A DNA stretch of 64,000 bases, taken from assembly GCF_000971985.1 (NCBI RefSeq), contig NZ_LAQQ01000001.1, positions 1,116,001 to 1,180,000 of the forward strand. Direction: 5' to 3'. This document shows positions 18,397 through 27,633 of the stretch, in pieces. How positions within the stretch are numbered: position 1 is the stretch's first letter; every line of letters starts with the position of its first letter. The notes below the pieces were generated by a model, which saw only the letters and a program-made list of their open reading frames with translations, ran no database searches and was not told where the DNA came from. Source of the DNA: Paenibacillus dauci (GTDB lineage: Bacteria > Bacillota > Bacilli > Paenibacillales > Paenibacillaceae). The position numbers and the translations under genes are program-made.

Positions 18397-20043
18397 TTAC
18401 ATATAAATTAATCGATGTCCGCCATCCAGATCCGGTTCAATACCGAGTAGCTGATCGAGCCACTGCTCACCATAACGACCAAAATAATAATAGCTGTTGA
18501 TTGTCCGCTCCTGCGGCTTGCCAAATGGATAGAGAGAGTGAGCAATACGATCCAATCTGCGCAAACCTACTTCATGCTGCTTCGCTACGGCATTGCTACT
18601 CTTGCGATGCAGATATTCGATTTGTGCTTCGATCTTGTGCTGATTGGTCGCGGCAATATGAGGCAATGAAGGATCAACCTCGCCCAAAGACTCAATAAAA
18701 GGCATATACATCTGATCAAACTGGCGTCTAAGTTCTGCAAAACGCTCATCCAGATGATAATCTTCTTGTTCGGACAACCATTGTGCTCTAACTTCATCAA
18801 ACCGCTGACGTACATCATCAAAAGAAAGACCAAACTGTTTCATCAGCATCTGGATTTTCTCTTCTACCATGGTAAATGACATTCGCGGCAAAATCGGCGG
18901 CATCTGCAAATTAAGTACTTCAAATGCCTGATGGGTAAGTGCCCAGTACGCAATTTCCCCCGTACCCAGAATCGTACTCAGTACCGGGAATAGAGATTCC
19001 TGCATTAACGGACGGGTCAGTACATTATTACTGAATCGCTCCGGATGCTGTTCCAAAATATCCAGAAGTTCATCCGGTGTAAACGTCACAAGACCTTTAC
19101 GATCCGTGAACATACCGTCACGCTTGAACAGCAAAATTCGTTCATTTGTATAAATCTCATCACTATGAATATAGAAAAGATTGGCACTGTCCTCTGCTAC
19201 TGTCGCTTGTTCTTCATAACCAAACGTGCGAACTTTCTCTGCTGCAGCCAGATAAGCCTGAGTAAGCTCATCATTTTGCTGAATCATTTGACGGAATACG
19301 GGTACTTCAAGACGACGCAACTGAGCATCATCCGAATCCAGCAGTACCACACCAAAGCGGCCGAATAAACGTCCCAGCTGCTTGGCAAAGGCATGACTCA
19401 GATTATCTGACTGCTCCATACACTGATGCAGTTCCTGAATCCATTCGCTTTTGTGCTCGCTGTCCGGCAGCAGGCTCTCAAATTGCTTCAGAACCCCTTC
19501 TGTATGACTGCGATCAATAGCGGTACGACTAACCGGTGAATGGCCACCACGCTCATGATCCATACGGATTTTAACTGCCTGTCCATCACGATCCGGCAGG
19601 TACGTATGGTTTACTTCATCCCAGTCATGATCTTCTCCAGCAATCCAGAATACCGGAACAACCGGACGGTTCAACCTGGCTGCCGCTTCACGAGCACCAA
19701 GAATCAGAGTAACTACTTTATAAATCACCAGCAGTGGACCTGTAAATAATCCACTTTGCTGACCGCCCACCATCGTTAGCGTCTCTTCCTGCCGTAGCAG
19801 TTGCAGTGACTTTTGCACTTCTTCATGATTATTGTGTACAAGGTTATACGGCTCCAGACAATCTACTAACGCTCCACGATCCATCCGGGAGTGCTTACTC
19901 TGATCCAGCCACGCTGCCCGCTGAGCCCACGTCTGCGGATCAGTAACCTTCATATTATACAAGCTGCTTACCGATGCAAAATCATTGATATACCGCTCTG
20001 CCAGCGGCTGATTCGCAGGTAGCCTCTCCGGGACTACATTCAT
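18397..20043 (-). CDS. bshC: Bacillithiol biosynthesis cysteine-adding enzyme BshC
   Basis: Catalyses the last step of bacillithiol synthesis, joining cysteine to GlcN-malate (YllA family). Rossmann-like core motifs 'MVGGQQSGLFTGPLLVIYK' near residue 90 and 'PVFWIAGEDHDWDEVNH' near 130, a coiled-coil insert with 'HHLD'-type charged helices near 420-470, and a C-terminal 'GHRLIYM'. Length 548 aa is typical. GGAGG precedes the ATG. Shows that bacillithiol is the likely low-molecular-weight thiol. In most Bacillales it lies directly before mraZ; here ahcY and a DUF2785 gene intervene. Confidence 0.95.
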   Translation of the reverse strand: MNVVPERLPANQPLAERYINDFASVSSLYNMKVTDPQTWAQRAAWLDQSKHSRMDRGALVDCLEPYNLVHNNHEEVQKSLQLLRQEETLTMVGGQQSGLFTGPLLVIYKVVTLILGAREAAARLNRPVVPVFWIAGEDHDWDEVNHTYLPDRDGQAVKIRMDHERGGHSPVSRTAIDRSHTEGVLKQFESLLPDSEHKSEWIQELHQCMEQSDNLSHAFAKQLGRLFGRFGVVLLDSDDAQLRRLEVPVFRQMIQQNDELTQAYLAAAEKVRTFGYEEQATVAEDSANLFYIHSDEIYTNERILLFKRDGMFTDRKGLVTFTPDELLDILEQHPERFSNNVLTRPLMQESLFPVLSTILGTGEIAYWALTHQAFEVLNLQMPPILPRMSFTMVEEKIQMLMKQFGLSFDDVRQRFDEVRAQWLSEQEDYHLDERFAELRRQFDQMYMPFIESLGEVDPSLPHIAATNQHKIEAQIEYLHRKSSNAVAKQHEVGLRRLDRIAHSLYPFGKPQERTINSYYYFGRYGEQWLDQLLGIEPDLDGGHRLIYM

Positions 20044-20163
20044 GGGGTAAGGTCCTCCTCATCGTTGTTACTTATTGTAACTTCTATACCTTATATGATT
20101 GTAACGAAAGTATAGCCGTTTAGTCAAAGAAATCAGCATACTTTTTTACTTTTTGAAATAAAG

Positions 20164-20198
20164 AAAAAAACCGCCATATATTATGACGGTTTTTATAT
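20164..20198 (-). terminator. Terminator of the opp operon
   Basis: Hairpin with arms ACCG(T)C/G(A)CGGT, flanked by A-runs and T-runs on both sides, so it could work in both directions. It follows the oppDF stop by about 15 bp. Confidence 0.8.
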
Positions 20199-20213
20199 AG
20201 TGCAGAAGCTGAT

Positions 20214-21983
20214 TTAAGCCAGCGATTGAGCTACCCAGTGCCCAGGAGATACTTCCATCAACTCGGAATTTTCCAAATTGAAAGGATCTTTTGGTGCGCC
20301 AGGATTAGCAGACTCTACAGGAACCTGCTGCTCATCCGGAAGCAGAATTCTGCGTTTGTTCACTTCAACATCCGGGTCAGGGATCGGAATCGCAGATAGC
20401 AGTGTTTTGGTGTAAGGATGCAGCGGATTCGCATACAATTCTTCACTTTCCGCCAGTTCTACAATTTTACCCATATACATAACTGCTACACGGTCACTAA
20501 TGTGCTTAACCATGGACAGGTCATGGGCAATAAACAGATAAGTCAGACCCAGACGCTGCTGCAGTTCTTCCAGCAATTTAACAACCTGTGCCTGAATCGA
20601 TACGTCCAGTGCGGACAGCGGCTCATCACAGATAATGAATTTTGGATTAACTGCCAGAGCGCGGGCAATCCCGATTCTCTGTCTTTGACCACCGGAGAAT
20701 TCATGTGGATAACGGGTAGCATGACTTGCGTTCAGTCCAACCATATCCAGCAGTTCTTCTACGCGTCTTTTACGTTCTGCACGGCTTCCCGCCAGACCGT
20801 GGATATCCAGCGATTCGCCGATAATATCCATAACATTAAAACGAGGGTTCAAAGATGCATAGGGATCCTGGAAGATCATCTGCATATCTTTACGCATCGC
20901 TTTCATTTTACGTGGAGACAGGCTGAAAATATCCGTTCCGTTAAATTTAACGCTTCCTCCTGTTGGCTCATATAAACGAAGCATAGTACGACCTGTTGTC
21001 GACTTACCACAACCGGACTCACCAACCACTCCCAGTGTTTCGCCTTCATAGATTTTGAAGCTGATATCATTTACGGCTTTGAGAACGTTACCTTTGCCCA
21101 GGTTGAAGTGCTGACGAAGATTCGACACTTCTACCAATGGACGAGTAGGATCAAGACCTGCAATAGCAGATACCATCTTAGGTTTTTTCGGCTCATCCAG
21201 ACGAGGCAATGCATTCAGCAGACGCTTGGTATACGGATGCTGTGGATTTTTGAAAATTTCGGATGTTGTACCTGTTTCTACAACATCGCCTTCTTTCATA
21301 ACTACCACACGGTCACACATGCCGGCTACAACACCCAGATCATGCGTGATCAGGATAATCGATGTACCCAATTTTTGCTGCATATCTTTCATCAGATCCA
21401 GAATCTGGGCCTGAATCGTAACATCCAGTGCAGTAGTAGGCTCATCCGCAATCAGCAGGGATGGACGACATGCCAGAGCGATAGCGATCATCGCACGCTG
21501 ACGCATACCACCCGAGAACTGGTGAGGATAATGGTTAAAACGAACTTCCGGGTTTTTGATACCAACCAGTTTGAGCATTTCCAGTGCCGATGCTTTGGCT
21601 TCTGTAGAAGACATTTTCTGGTGCTTGCGCAATACTTCCGTAATCTGTTTGCCGACTTTGATGGTCGGGTTCAGGGAAGTCATCGGATCCTGGAAGATCA
21701 TACCGATATCTTTACCACGGATTGTTTCCATTTGTTTATCGGTTTTATGAAGCAGGCTCTCGCCCAGGAAAGTGATTTCTCCACTTTTAATCTTAGAAGG
21801 CGGAGAAGGAATCAGACGCATAATCGTTTGAGCTGTTACACTCTTACCACTACCGGATTCCCCAACAATACCCAGCGTCTCTCCTTTGCCAATTTCAAAA
21901 TTGACATCTTTTACGGCATTAAATTCGCCTGCACGAGTACTGAAAGACACGCTCAAATTCTTGACTGTTAAGATTTTCTCCAC
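20214..21983 (-). CDS. Peptide ABC transporter ATPase, fused OppD-OppF
   Basis: Two complete ABC ATPase modules in one chain of 589 residues. Module 1: Walker A GESGSGKS (41-48), signature FSGGM (156-160). Module 2: Walker A GESGCGKS (321-328), signature FSGGQ (429-433). Each ends in the oligopeptide-family C-terminal element ('HPYTKRLLNALP' near 249 and 'HPYTKTLLSAIP' near 520). The first half resembles OppD/DppD and the second OppF/DppF, as in E. coli GsiA or YejF. In most Bacillales opp operons these are two genes. Energises import by the upstream OppBC permease. Confidence 0.93.
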   Translation of the reverse strand: MEKILTVKNLSVSFSTRAGEFNAVKDVNFEIGKGETLGIVGESGSGKSVTAQTIMRLIPSPPSKIKSGEITFLGESLLHKTDKQMETIRGKDIGMIFQDPMTSLNPTIKVGKQITEVLRKHQKMSSTEAKASALEMLKLVGIKNPEVRFNHYPHQFSGGMRQRAMIAIALACRPSLLIADEPTTALDVTIQAQILDLMKDMQQKLGTSIILITHDLGVVAGMCDRVVVMKEGDVVETGTTSEIFKNPQHPYTKRLLNALPRLDEPKKPKMVSAIAGLDPTRPLVEVSNLRQHFNLGKGNVLKAVNDISFKIYEGETLGVVGESGCGKSTTGRTMLRLYEPTGGSVKFNGTDIFSLSPRKMKAMRKDMQMIFQDPYASLNPRFNVMDIIGESLDIHGLAGSRAERKRRVEELLDMVGLNASHATRYPHEFSGGQRQRIGIARALAVNPKFIICDEPLSALDVSIQAQVVKLLEELQQRLGLTYLFIAHDLSMVKHISDRVAVMYMGKIVELAESEELYANPLHPYTKTLLSAIPIPDPDVEVNKRRILLPDEQQVPVESANPGAPKDPFNLENSELMEVSPGHWVAQSLA

Positions 21984-22004
21984 TTAGCCCACCTCCTATA
22001 GATT

Positions 22005-22922
22005 TTATTTTCTCAGTTTCGGATCCAGTGCGTCTCTCAGACCATCACCCAGCAGGTTAAATGCCAGCATGGTAAGACAGATCAGACCTGCAGGGAACCA
22101 CATACGCCAAGGATACAGATTCCATCCCTGAAGTGCATCATTGATCATGGAACCCAGAGAAGATACAGGAGCCTGTACACCAAGGCCCAGGAAACTCAGG
22201 AAAGCTTCCGAGAAGATCGCACTTGGTACCGATAATGTTACCGTTACAATAATCGGTCCCAATGCGTTTGGCAACAGGTGTTTGAACAATTGACGACTGC
22301 CACTTGCACCCATGGAACGTGCTGCCAGAATAAAGTCACGGTTTTTCAGCTGCATAATTTCACCACGTACAATCCAGGACATGGTTACCCAGCCGGTAAC
22401 AGCCAATGCAAAGATAATTGTTGGCAATCCAGGCTCCATAACAACGAGCAGCAGGATTACGATCAACAGATACGGAATGGAGTACAAAATTTCGGAAATT
22501 TTGTTCATTACTTCATCCACGCGACCACCTTTGTAACCCATAACAGCACCATAAATAATACCGATAACAAGGTCAATCAGCGCTGCAGAGAAACCTACGA
22601 TCAGGGAAATGCGAGCTCCCATCCATGTCCGAACCCACATGTCACGGCCCAAGTTATCCGTTCCAAACCAGTGTTCAGCTGAAGGAGCTTTATTGGTATT
22701 CATCAGATCATTACTGTAATAGTTGTAAGGCAACATATAAGGACCAATAATGGCCATTAAAATAATAATAACAAGTATAACCAGGCTAATCATAGCAACC
22801 GGGTTACGGGATAAACGGTACATGGCATCCTGCCACAACGATACACTTTTCTGCTGAATAGTCGGATCGCTCGCCGTATCAGCAGTTGCCTTATTCGGAT
22901 TTGGGTTTCCAGTAGCTGCCAA
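22005..22922 (-). CDS. oppC: Oligopeptide ABC transporter permease OppC
   Basis: Inner-membrane permease with an N-terminal cytoplasmic stretch, a first helix at about 40-62, and the binding-protein-dependent transport domain. The EAA-loop motif 'AARSMGASGSRQLFKHLLPNALGPIIV' region (near 200) contacts the ATPase. 'HWFGTDNLGRDMW' near residue 85 is characteristic of OppC/DppC. Length 305 aa. Three bp after oppB and 21 bp before oppDF. Confidence 0.93.
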   Translation of the reverse strand: MAATGNPNPNKATADTASDPTIQQKSVSLWQDAMYRLSRNPVAMISLVILVIIILMAIIGPYMLPYNYYSNDLMNTNKAPSAEHWFGTDNLGRDMWVRTWMGARISLIVGFSAALIDLVIGIIYGAVMGYKGGRVDEVMNKISEILYSIPYLLIVILLLVVMEPGLPTIIFALAVTGWVTMSWIVRGEIMQLKNRDFILAARSMGASGSRQLFKHLLPNALGPIIVTVTLSVPSAIFSEAFLSFLGLGVQAPVSSLGSMINDALQGWNLYPWRMWFPAGLICLTMLAFNLLGDGLRDALDPKLRK

Positions 22923-22925
22923 CGG

Positions 22926-23858
22926 TTAAGCCCCCTTTCTTCCAGACAATTTGATGCGCGGATCAATCAGCACATACAAAATATCTGTTATAAAACGTGC
23001 AAGCATCAAAATAACACCATAGAAAATGGTAACGCCCATAATCATTGTGTAATCACGGTTGGTAATACTTTCGACGAATACCTTACCAATACCGCCAATA
23101 CCAAAGATCTGCTCGATAACGACAGAACCGGTAATAACGTTTGCAGTCATCGGTCCAACATAAGTAACAACAGGCAAGATACCATTACGCACCACGTGCC
23201 GTGTCATGATAGTAAAGCCGTTCAGGCCTTTGGCTTTAGCCGTTTTGATGTATTCGGAGTTCAGAACTTCCAGCATGCTGGATCGTGTCAGACGAGCGAT
23301 AAATGCTATCGGTTGTACAGCCAGAGCCGCTACCGGAAGCACAAAGTCACTAGGTTTGCTGAAGCCCATGACGTTAAACCAACCCAGCTTGAGTGCAAAT
23401 AAATACTGAATCAAGGTTGCAAGCACAAAGCTCGGTACTGCGATCCCTATAATTGCCAAAGTCATGGCTACATGGTCGATCAGCTTCCGATGGTACAAAG
23501 CCGCAATCAAACCAAGCACAATTCCGACAATAATAGAAATGATAATAGCAAAAATACCAATCTGCAAAGAAGGCTTAAAGGTTTGAGCAATTCGTCCGGT
23601 TACATCCTGGTTTTGATATTTCATCGAAATACCAAGATCCCCTTGAACAACATTGCCCAGATAACGTACATACTGCACAGGAATGGGTTGATCCAATCCA
23701 TATTGAGCCATCAGACGTGCTTTGATCTGAGGCTGCACTGCTCTTTCTGACATGAAAGGATCACCTGGAATAACTTTCATCAGGAAAAATGTCAGTGATA
23801 CCAGAATAAATAGAGACACTAGCATAAAAAGAAACTTGCCGGCAATATACCTAACCAT
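22926..23858 (-). CDS. oppB: Oligopeptide ABC transporter permease OppB
   Basis: Partner permease, six predicted helices. 'GDPF' after the first helix, 'GLDQPIPVQYVRYLG' near 60 and the EAA loop 'TAKAKGLNGFTIMTRHVVRNG' region near 200 are typical of OppB/DppB. The start at 23858 (MVRYIAGKFLF, 310 aa) is preferred: GGAGGG lies about 10 nt upstream, whereas the longer frame adds 15 hydrophilic residues with no signal. Confidence 0.92.
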   Translation of the reverse strand: MVRYIAGKFLFMLVSLFILVSLTFFLMKVIPGDPFMSERAVQPQIKARLMAQYGLDQPIPVQYVRYLGNVVQGDLGISMKYQNQDVTGRIAQTFKPSLQIGIFAIIISIIVGIVLGLIAALYHRKLIDHVAMTLAIIGIAVPSFVLATLIQYLFALKLGWFNVMGFSKPSDFVLPVAALAVQPIAFIARLTRSSMLEVLNSEYIKTAKAKGLNGFTIMTRHVVRNGILPVVTYVGPMTANVITGSVVIEQIFGIGGIGKVFVESITNRDYTMIMGVTIFYGVILMLARFITDILYVLIDPRIKLSGRKGA

Positions 23859-24032
23859 TCTTCTGGAACCCTCCTTTGTGTAATGTTTATGCGCATTGTT
23901 CAACCATACTATTTCTTTGATTCTTTAAGTAAGAAAGAAACTTGCAATTCATATTATTTAATAAAAACAAGTAAAAACTTGCAATATTCAAAGTTAGAAA
24001 AAGCAATATATGGTAAAACGTCAAACACACAT

Positions 24033-24077
24033 AAAAGCGGGATATATATGGTTGGAAAAGCTCCACATATATCCCGC
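24033..24077 (-). terminator. Intercistronic hairpin between oppA and oppB
   Basis: Stem of about 15 bp (arms 24037-24051 and 24063-24077, beginning GCGGGATATAT), one mismatch, followed on the minus strand by TTTTATG. It is placed 33 bp after the oppA stop. It probably reduces read-through into the permease genes or protects the oppA mRNA 3' end, giving more binding protein than transporter. Confidence 0.7.
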
Positions 24078-24110
24078 AGCAATCATCTAACTGCCAAATT
24101 AATTATTGAA

Positions 24111-25775
24111 TTATTCGAAATATGCTTTGGAGAAGTCAATTGCTCCACTGAAATCAACAACGATTCCTTTAAGATTAGGTTTTACAAGAGAAATGCTAGT
24201 GTAGTAGTAGATAGGCATAACAGTCATGTCATCTTCAATCAGCATTTTCTCTGCTTTGGACATATCATCCATGCGTTTTGCAGCATCCTGAGTAGCTTTT
24301 GCATCAGCAATCAGTTTGTCATATGCAGGATTTGCATAGCCAGCGTTATTGTTACCGCCGCCAGTTACCCACATATCCATGAATGTCATTGGATCATTGT
24401 AGTCAGCTGTCCAACCGGCACGAGCAACTTGGAAGTTACCACTTTGACGGTTATTCAGGAATACACTCCACTCTTGGTTTTCAGTTTTCACGTCTACACC
24501 AAGGTTGCTCTTCCACATATCAGCAATCGCCAGAGCGATTTTTTGATGCGCTTCACTGGAGTTGTAGATCAGTGTGATTGGAGGCAAAGTTGTGTAACCT
24601 TCCTCTTTCATACCTTCTGCCAGCAATGTTTTTGCTTGTGCTGCATCTTCTTTGAAATAGCTGTCTTTGTGCTCAGTACGATATTCGTCTGTTTGGCCTT
24701 TGATACCCGGAGGTACGAAACCAAATGCTGGAATTTGTCCACCCAGTGTTACATTGTCAACGATCGCTTGGCGATTGATAGACATTGCAAACGCTTTACG
24801 GATTTTTGCATTATTGAAAGGTTTTTCTTTGTTATTGAATTCATAGTAGTATGTGCTTGCAATACCTTTTGCCTGGAATTGATCCGGGAATTGTTGTTTT
24901 GCAGCAGGGATCTGGTCGGTTGGAATCTCACCAGTTGGTGCACCAGCATAATCAAGCTGGCCACTTTGATAACTGGAATACTCGGTTGCACCGGAGTTAA
25001 CCAGGGAAGCCGTAATTGTATTCAGTTTGATGTTATCTTTGTCCCAATACTTGTCGTTTTTAGTCCAAGCCAGTTGTTGGCCTGTTGTCCAAGTTGTCAA
25101 AGTGAACGGTCCGTTAGTAACCATGGTGTCTGCTTTTGCAGCCCATTTGTCATTAGCTTCAACGTTCTTTTTGTTAACCGGATAGTATGTGTAGAAAGAA
25201 GTCAGACCGAGCCAGTAAGGTGCAGGGTTCTCAAGAGTAACCTCGAGTGTCTTCTCGTCAACAACTTTCACGCCAACCTGGGAGAAATCTTTGATTTTAC
25301 CAGTGTTGAACGCTTCGCCATTTTTCAGGTAGTAAAGCTGGTAAGCATATTCAGATGCTGGAGCAGTGTCCGGGCTCAGAACGTGTTCCCATGCATAAGC
25401 GAAATCTTCCGCTGTTACAGGTTCACCGTTGTTCCAAGTTGCATTATCACGAAGGTGGAAAGTATATTTCAGACCATCTTCGGAAACATCCCATTTTTCA
25501 GCAACGCCTGGAGCCGGGTTGCCATCTGCGCCCATACGGGTGAGACCTTCGTACATCAGCTTCAGAGCCGTATTTGTCTGGCTGTCTTTTGCTTGAGCCG
25601 GATCAAAAGTAGGAGGTTCTGCACTCATGTTGATGCGTAAATCCTGTGATGCAGTGCCTTCTCCTGCTTGTCCACTTGTACCTGTACCACTCTCAGAACC
25701 GCTGCCGCAAGCTGCGAGCAAGGTGCTAAAAGCTAGTACGAGGGTCATAAGTACTAACCAACTTTTCTTTTTCAT
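24111..25775 (-). CDS. oppA: Oligopeptide-binding lipoprotein OppA
   Basis: Substrate-binding protein of the transporter. Lipoprotein signal at the N terminus with lipobox LLAAC (Cys at residue 23), then a Ser/Gly linker and a solute-binding family 5 domain: 'MSAEPPTFDPAQAKDSQT' near 50, 'YEGLTRMGADGNPAPGVAEKW' region near 75, 'YTFHLRDNATWNNGEPVTAEDFAYAW' region near 110. Length 554 aa. First gene of the operon. It is on the outer face of the membrane and hands peptides to OppBC. Confidence 0.95.
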   Translation of the reverse strand: MKKKSWLVLMTLVLAFSTLLAACGSGSESGTGTSGQAGEGTASQDLRINMSAEPPTFDPAQAKDSQTNTALKLMYEGLTRMGADGNPAPGVAEKWDVSEDGLKYTFHLRDNATWNNGEPVTAEDFAYAWEHVLSPDTAPASEYAYQLYYLKNGEAFNTGKIKDFSQVGVKVVDEKTLEVTLENPAPYWLGLTSFYTYYPVNKKNVEANDKWAAKADTMVTNGPFTLTTWTTGQQLAWTKNDKYWDKDNIKLNTITASLVNSGATEYSSYQSGQLDYAGAPTGEIPTDQIPAAKQQFPDQFQAKGIASTYYYEFNNKEKPFNNAKIRKAFAMSINRQAIVDNVTLGGQIPAFGFVPPGIKGQTDEYRTEHKDSYFKEDAAQAKTLLAEGMKEEGYTTLPPITLIYNSSEAHQKIALAIADMWKSNLGVDVKTENQEWSVFLNNRQSGNFQVARAGWTADYNDPMTFMDMWVTGGGNNNAGYANPAYDKLIADAKATQDAAKRMDDMSKAEKMLIEDDMTVMPIYYYTSISLVKPNLKGIVVDFSGAIDFSKAYFE

Positions 25776-25980
25776 CTAGCAGTTTCCCCCTAAAAAATGT
25801 GGTTGTGGTATATGTTTATTGATTATACAACCAGTGGTCAAAAAAATCTATATTTTAATCTTAAAAAAAGCGTTTTTTTTCGGTTTTTTCAACATATTCG
25901 TCACATTGCAGTGTATATTAGGCTTCATCTCACGGAGGAATACCTAACATCAAGCAAAAATATTCCAATTTTCGACACGA

Positions 25981-26373
25981 TTACCGTGTCAAGTATTGCA
26001 AAATAGCGATTAAAAGCAGCACGATGTAACCTAAGCTCAAAAATAAAAAAGATAAACGCCATACTGCACGGAAAAGACGCTGAAAATCCACTTTCCCTTT
26101 GAGACGGTTTTGCGCACTTCCGATAACTCCAATAGCCAGCAGCAGTATCAGCAAAAATATGTAAAATCCCATTTGACTGTTAAATATGATATTAAATAAC
26201 GCCGCTACCGAAATATAAAGAAATGGAGTCGTCACGTCCATCGCATTTCCGGCCGCTTTCTTTTTCGGCTCTTTCTTAAACCGGCTGATCAGATATACAG
26301 CCAGGAAAGGGATAAAAGGAACGAGACTTAAAAAAATCGCTCCATTCAGCAGCCACCCGAAAAATCCTCCCAT
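25981..26373 (-). CDS. DUF3397 family membrane protein
   Basis: Small membrane protein of 130 residues with four hydrophobic segments (about 10-30, 50-65, 68-85, 107-127), a basic KKEPKKK loop after the first, and 'RLFRAVWRLSFLFLSLGYIVLL' region at the end. It matches DUF3397, which in Bacillales sits near panE/ylbQ and bshC. No function is known. The start codon overlaps the panE stop (TAATG), so the two are translated together. Confidence 0.7.
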   Translation of the reverse strand: MGGFFGWLLNGAIFLSLVPFIPFLAVYLISRFKKEPKKKAAGNAMDVTTPFLYISVAALFNIIFNSQMGFYIFLLILLLAIGVIGSAQNRLKGKVDFQRLFRAVWRLSFLFLSLGYIVLLLIAILQYLTR

Positions 26374-27377
26374 TAATCTGCCTCCTTTATGGTCATTGCC
26401 TCAATCAGATGACATACCCATTCATGTCCAGGGGCTATTGTCTGATGACGCCGGGCAATCTCTGCAATACTGCCATTAATCCACCGTATCTCGGTTCTTC
26501 TACCCTGCTGTACATCAGCCAGCATAGAGGAGGTATTGGATGCAGTTGATCGACATACCTGTAAGATATCATTCCAAAGTGATTCTGACCATTCTATATC
26601 TGCTTTGTCATATACATGAATCGCTTCTTCATAAAGCTGTCTCATCACAGTTATGCGCTCCGCACTGGCTAAAAGCTCTCCATTAGGTATGCGCCACAAA
26701 GCGGTGAGTGGGTTAATTACAGCATTGATAATCAGCTTCCGGTATATTGCCATCTCGATATTATTCGACAAAGAGGCACTAAGTCCTGCTTTAGTCCATA
26801 AATTTAATAACAAAATGATAGCGTCCGAATGCCCATTAGCTGCAACCTCCGATTCATCCCCCCTGTCTACAGTACCGTGAGGTTGCGTTAGTTGTCCAAG
26901 TATGGTCTCTCCATACCCTGAATGTATCACCTTATTGGGAGCTGATTTCTTGGCGCCTTCTGTAGTAATGCCTGCATAAACCTGCCACTTGTTATCCCCC
27001 ATATGATCTGTTCGTATACCATTTTGTAAATAGATAATACAGGTCCGTTCCGATACCCGCTCTGCCAGCTGCTCTATCAATTCAGGAGTCATATGGGTTT
27101 GTTTCACCGTAACCAGAATGACATCTGCCGATCGCCAGTCTCCTGTATGATAAATATGAGATACAGGATAGACATTCCCTGATGCCGGGATAGACAAACT
27201 TGATAAATCCGCTACCGCATCTGCAGATGGATAATAGTGAATGCCCTCTTGCCGGATTAGTGAAGCTTGTGCTTCTGTACGTGTCCACAGATTTAGCTGA
27301 ATATCTTTTTGTATCTGGGCCATTTTACTATAAAAGAGCAGCCCCAAAGATCCTGCTCCAAAAATATCAATAATCAT
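26373..27377 (-). CDS. panE: 2-dehydropantoate 2-reductase (ketopantoate reductase)
   Basis: NADPH-dependent reductase of pantothenate/CoA synthesis, YlbQ branch. Rossmann motif 'IFGAGSLGLLF' at residues 4-14, 'TVKQTHM' near 98, the catalytic lysine in 'YRKLIINAVINPLTAL' near 205, and 'TSSMLADVQQGRRTEIRWINGSI' region near 285 for substrate. ATG 27377 (334 aa) is chosen for GGAGGG 6 nt upstream. In B. subtilis ylbQ also lies just before yllA/bshC; here the opp operon is inserted between. Confidence 0.88.
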   Translation of the reverse strand: MIIDIFGAGSLGLLFYSKMAQIQKDIQLNLWTRTEAQASLIRQEGIHYYPSADAVADLSSLSIPASGNVYPVSHIYHTGDWRSADVILVTVKQTHMTPELIEQLAERVSERTCIIYLQNGIRTDHMGDNKWQVYAGITTEGAKKSAPNKVIHSGYGETILGQLTQPHGTVDRGDESEVAANGHSDAIILLLNLWTKAGLSASLSNNIEMAIYRKLIINAVINPLTALWRIPNGELLASAERITVMRQLYEEAIHVYDKADIEWSESLWNDILQVCRSTASNTSSMLADVQQGRRTEIRWINGSIAEIARRHQTIAPGHEWVCHLIEAMTIKEAD

Positions 27378-27633
27378 GTGATTCCCTCCGAACATGGTAT
27401 GCGATAAAATAAGAATATATGAGTTGTGAATAACCCCTATCCTCTATGCTGCTTTCCTATATTGTAGATGATTTATGCAACATACAGCCATATATCTACA
27501 TAGGCATAACCCGAATATAGCTTTTGGATCGTGACCTACTCATTCATATTTCTAATCCAAAGACAGCTTCTTCATTATTTATAATGAATTTATTTGCAGT
27601 AACAACATTAATTATACAGGGAGGAAACGATAG

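Noticed and set aside
23883-25640. 585-codon open frame on the plus strand across oppA
   Set aside because: Antisense to oppA over nearly its whole length, composition typical of shadows (Phe, Cys, Ile, His), no homology. OppA has a lipobox and family motifs.
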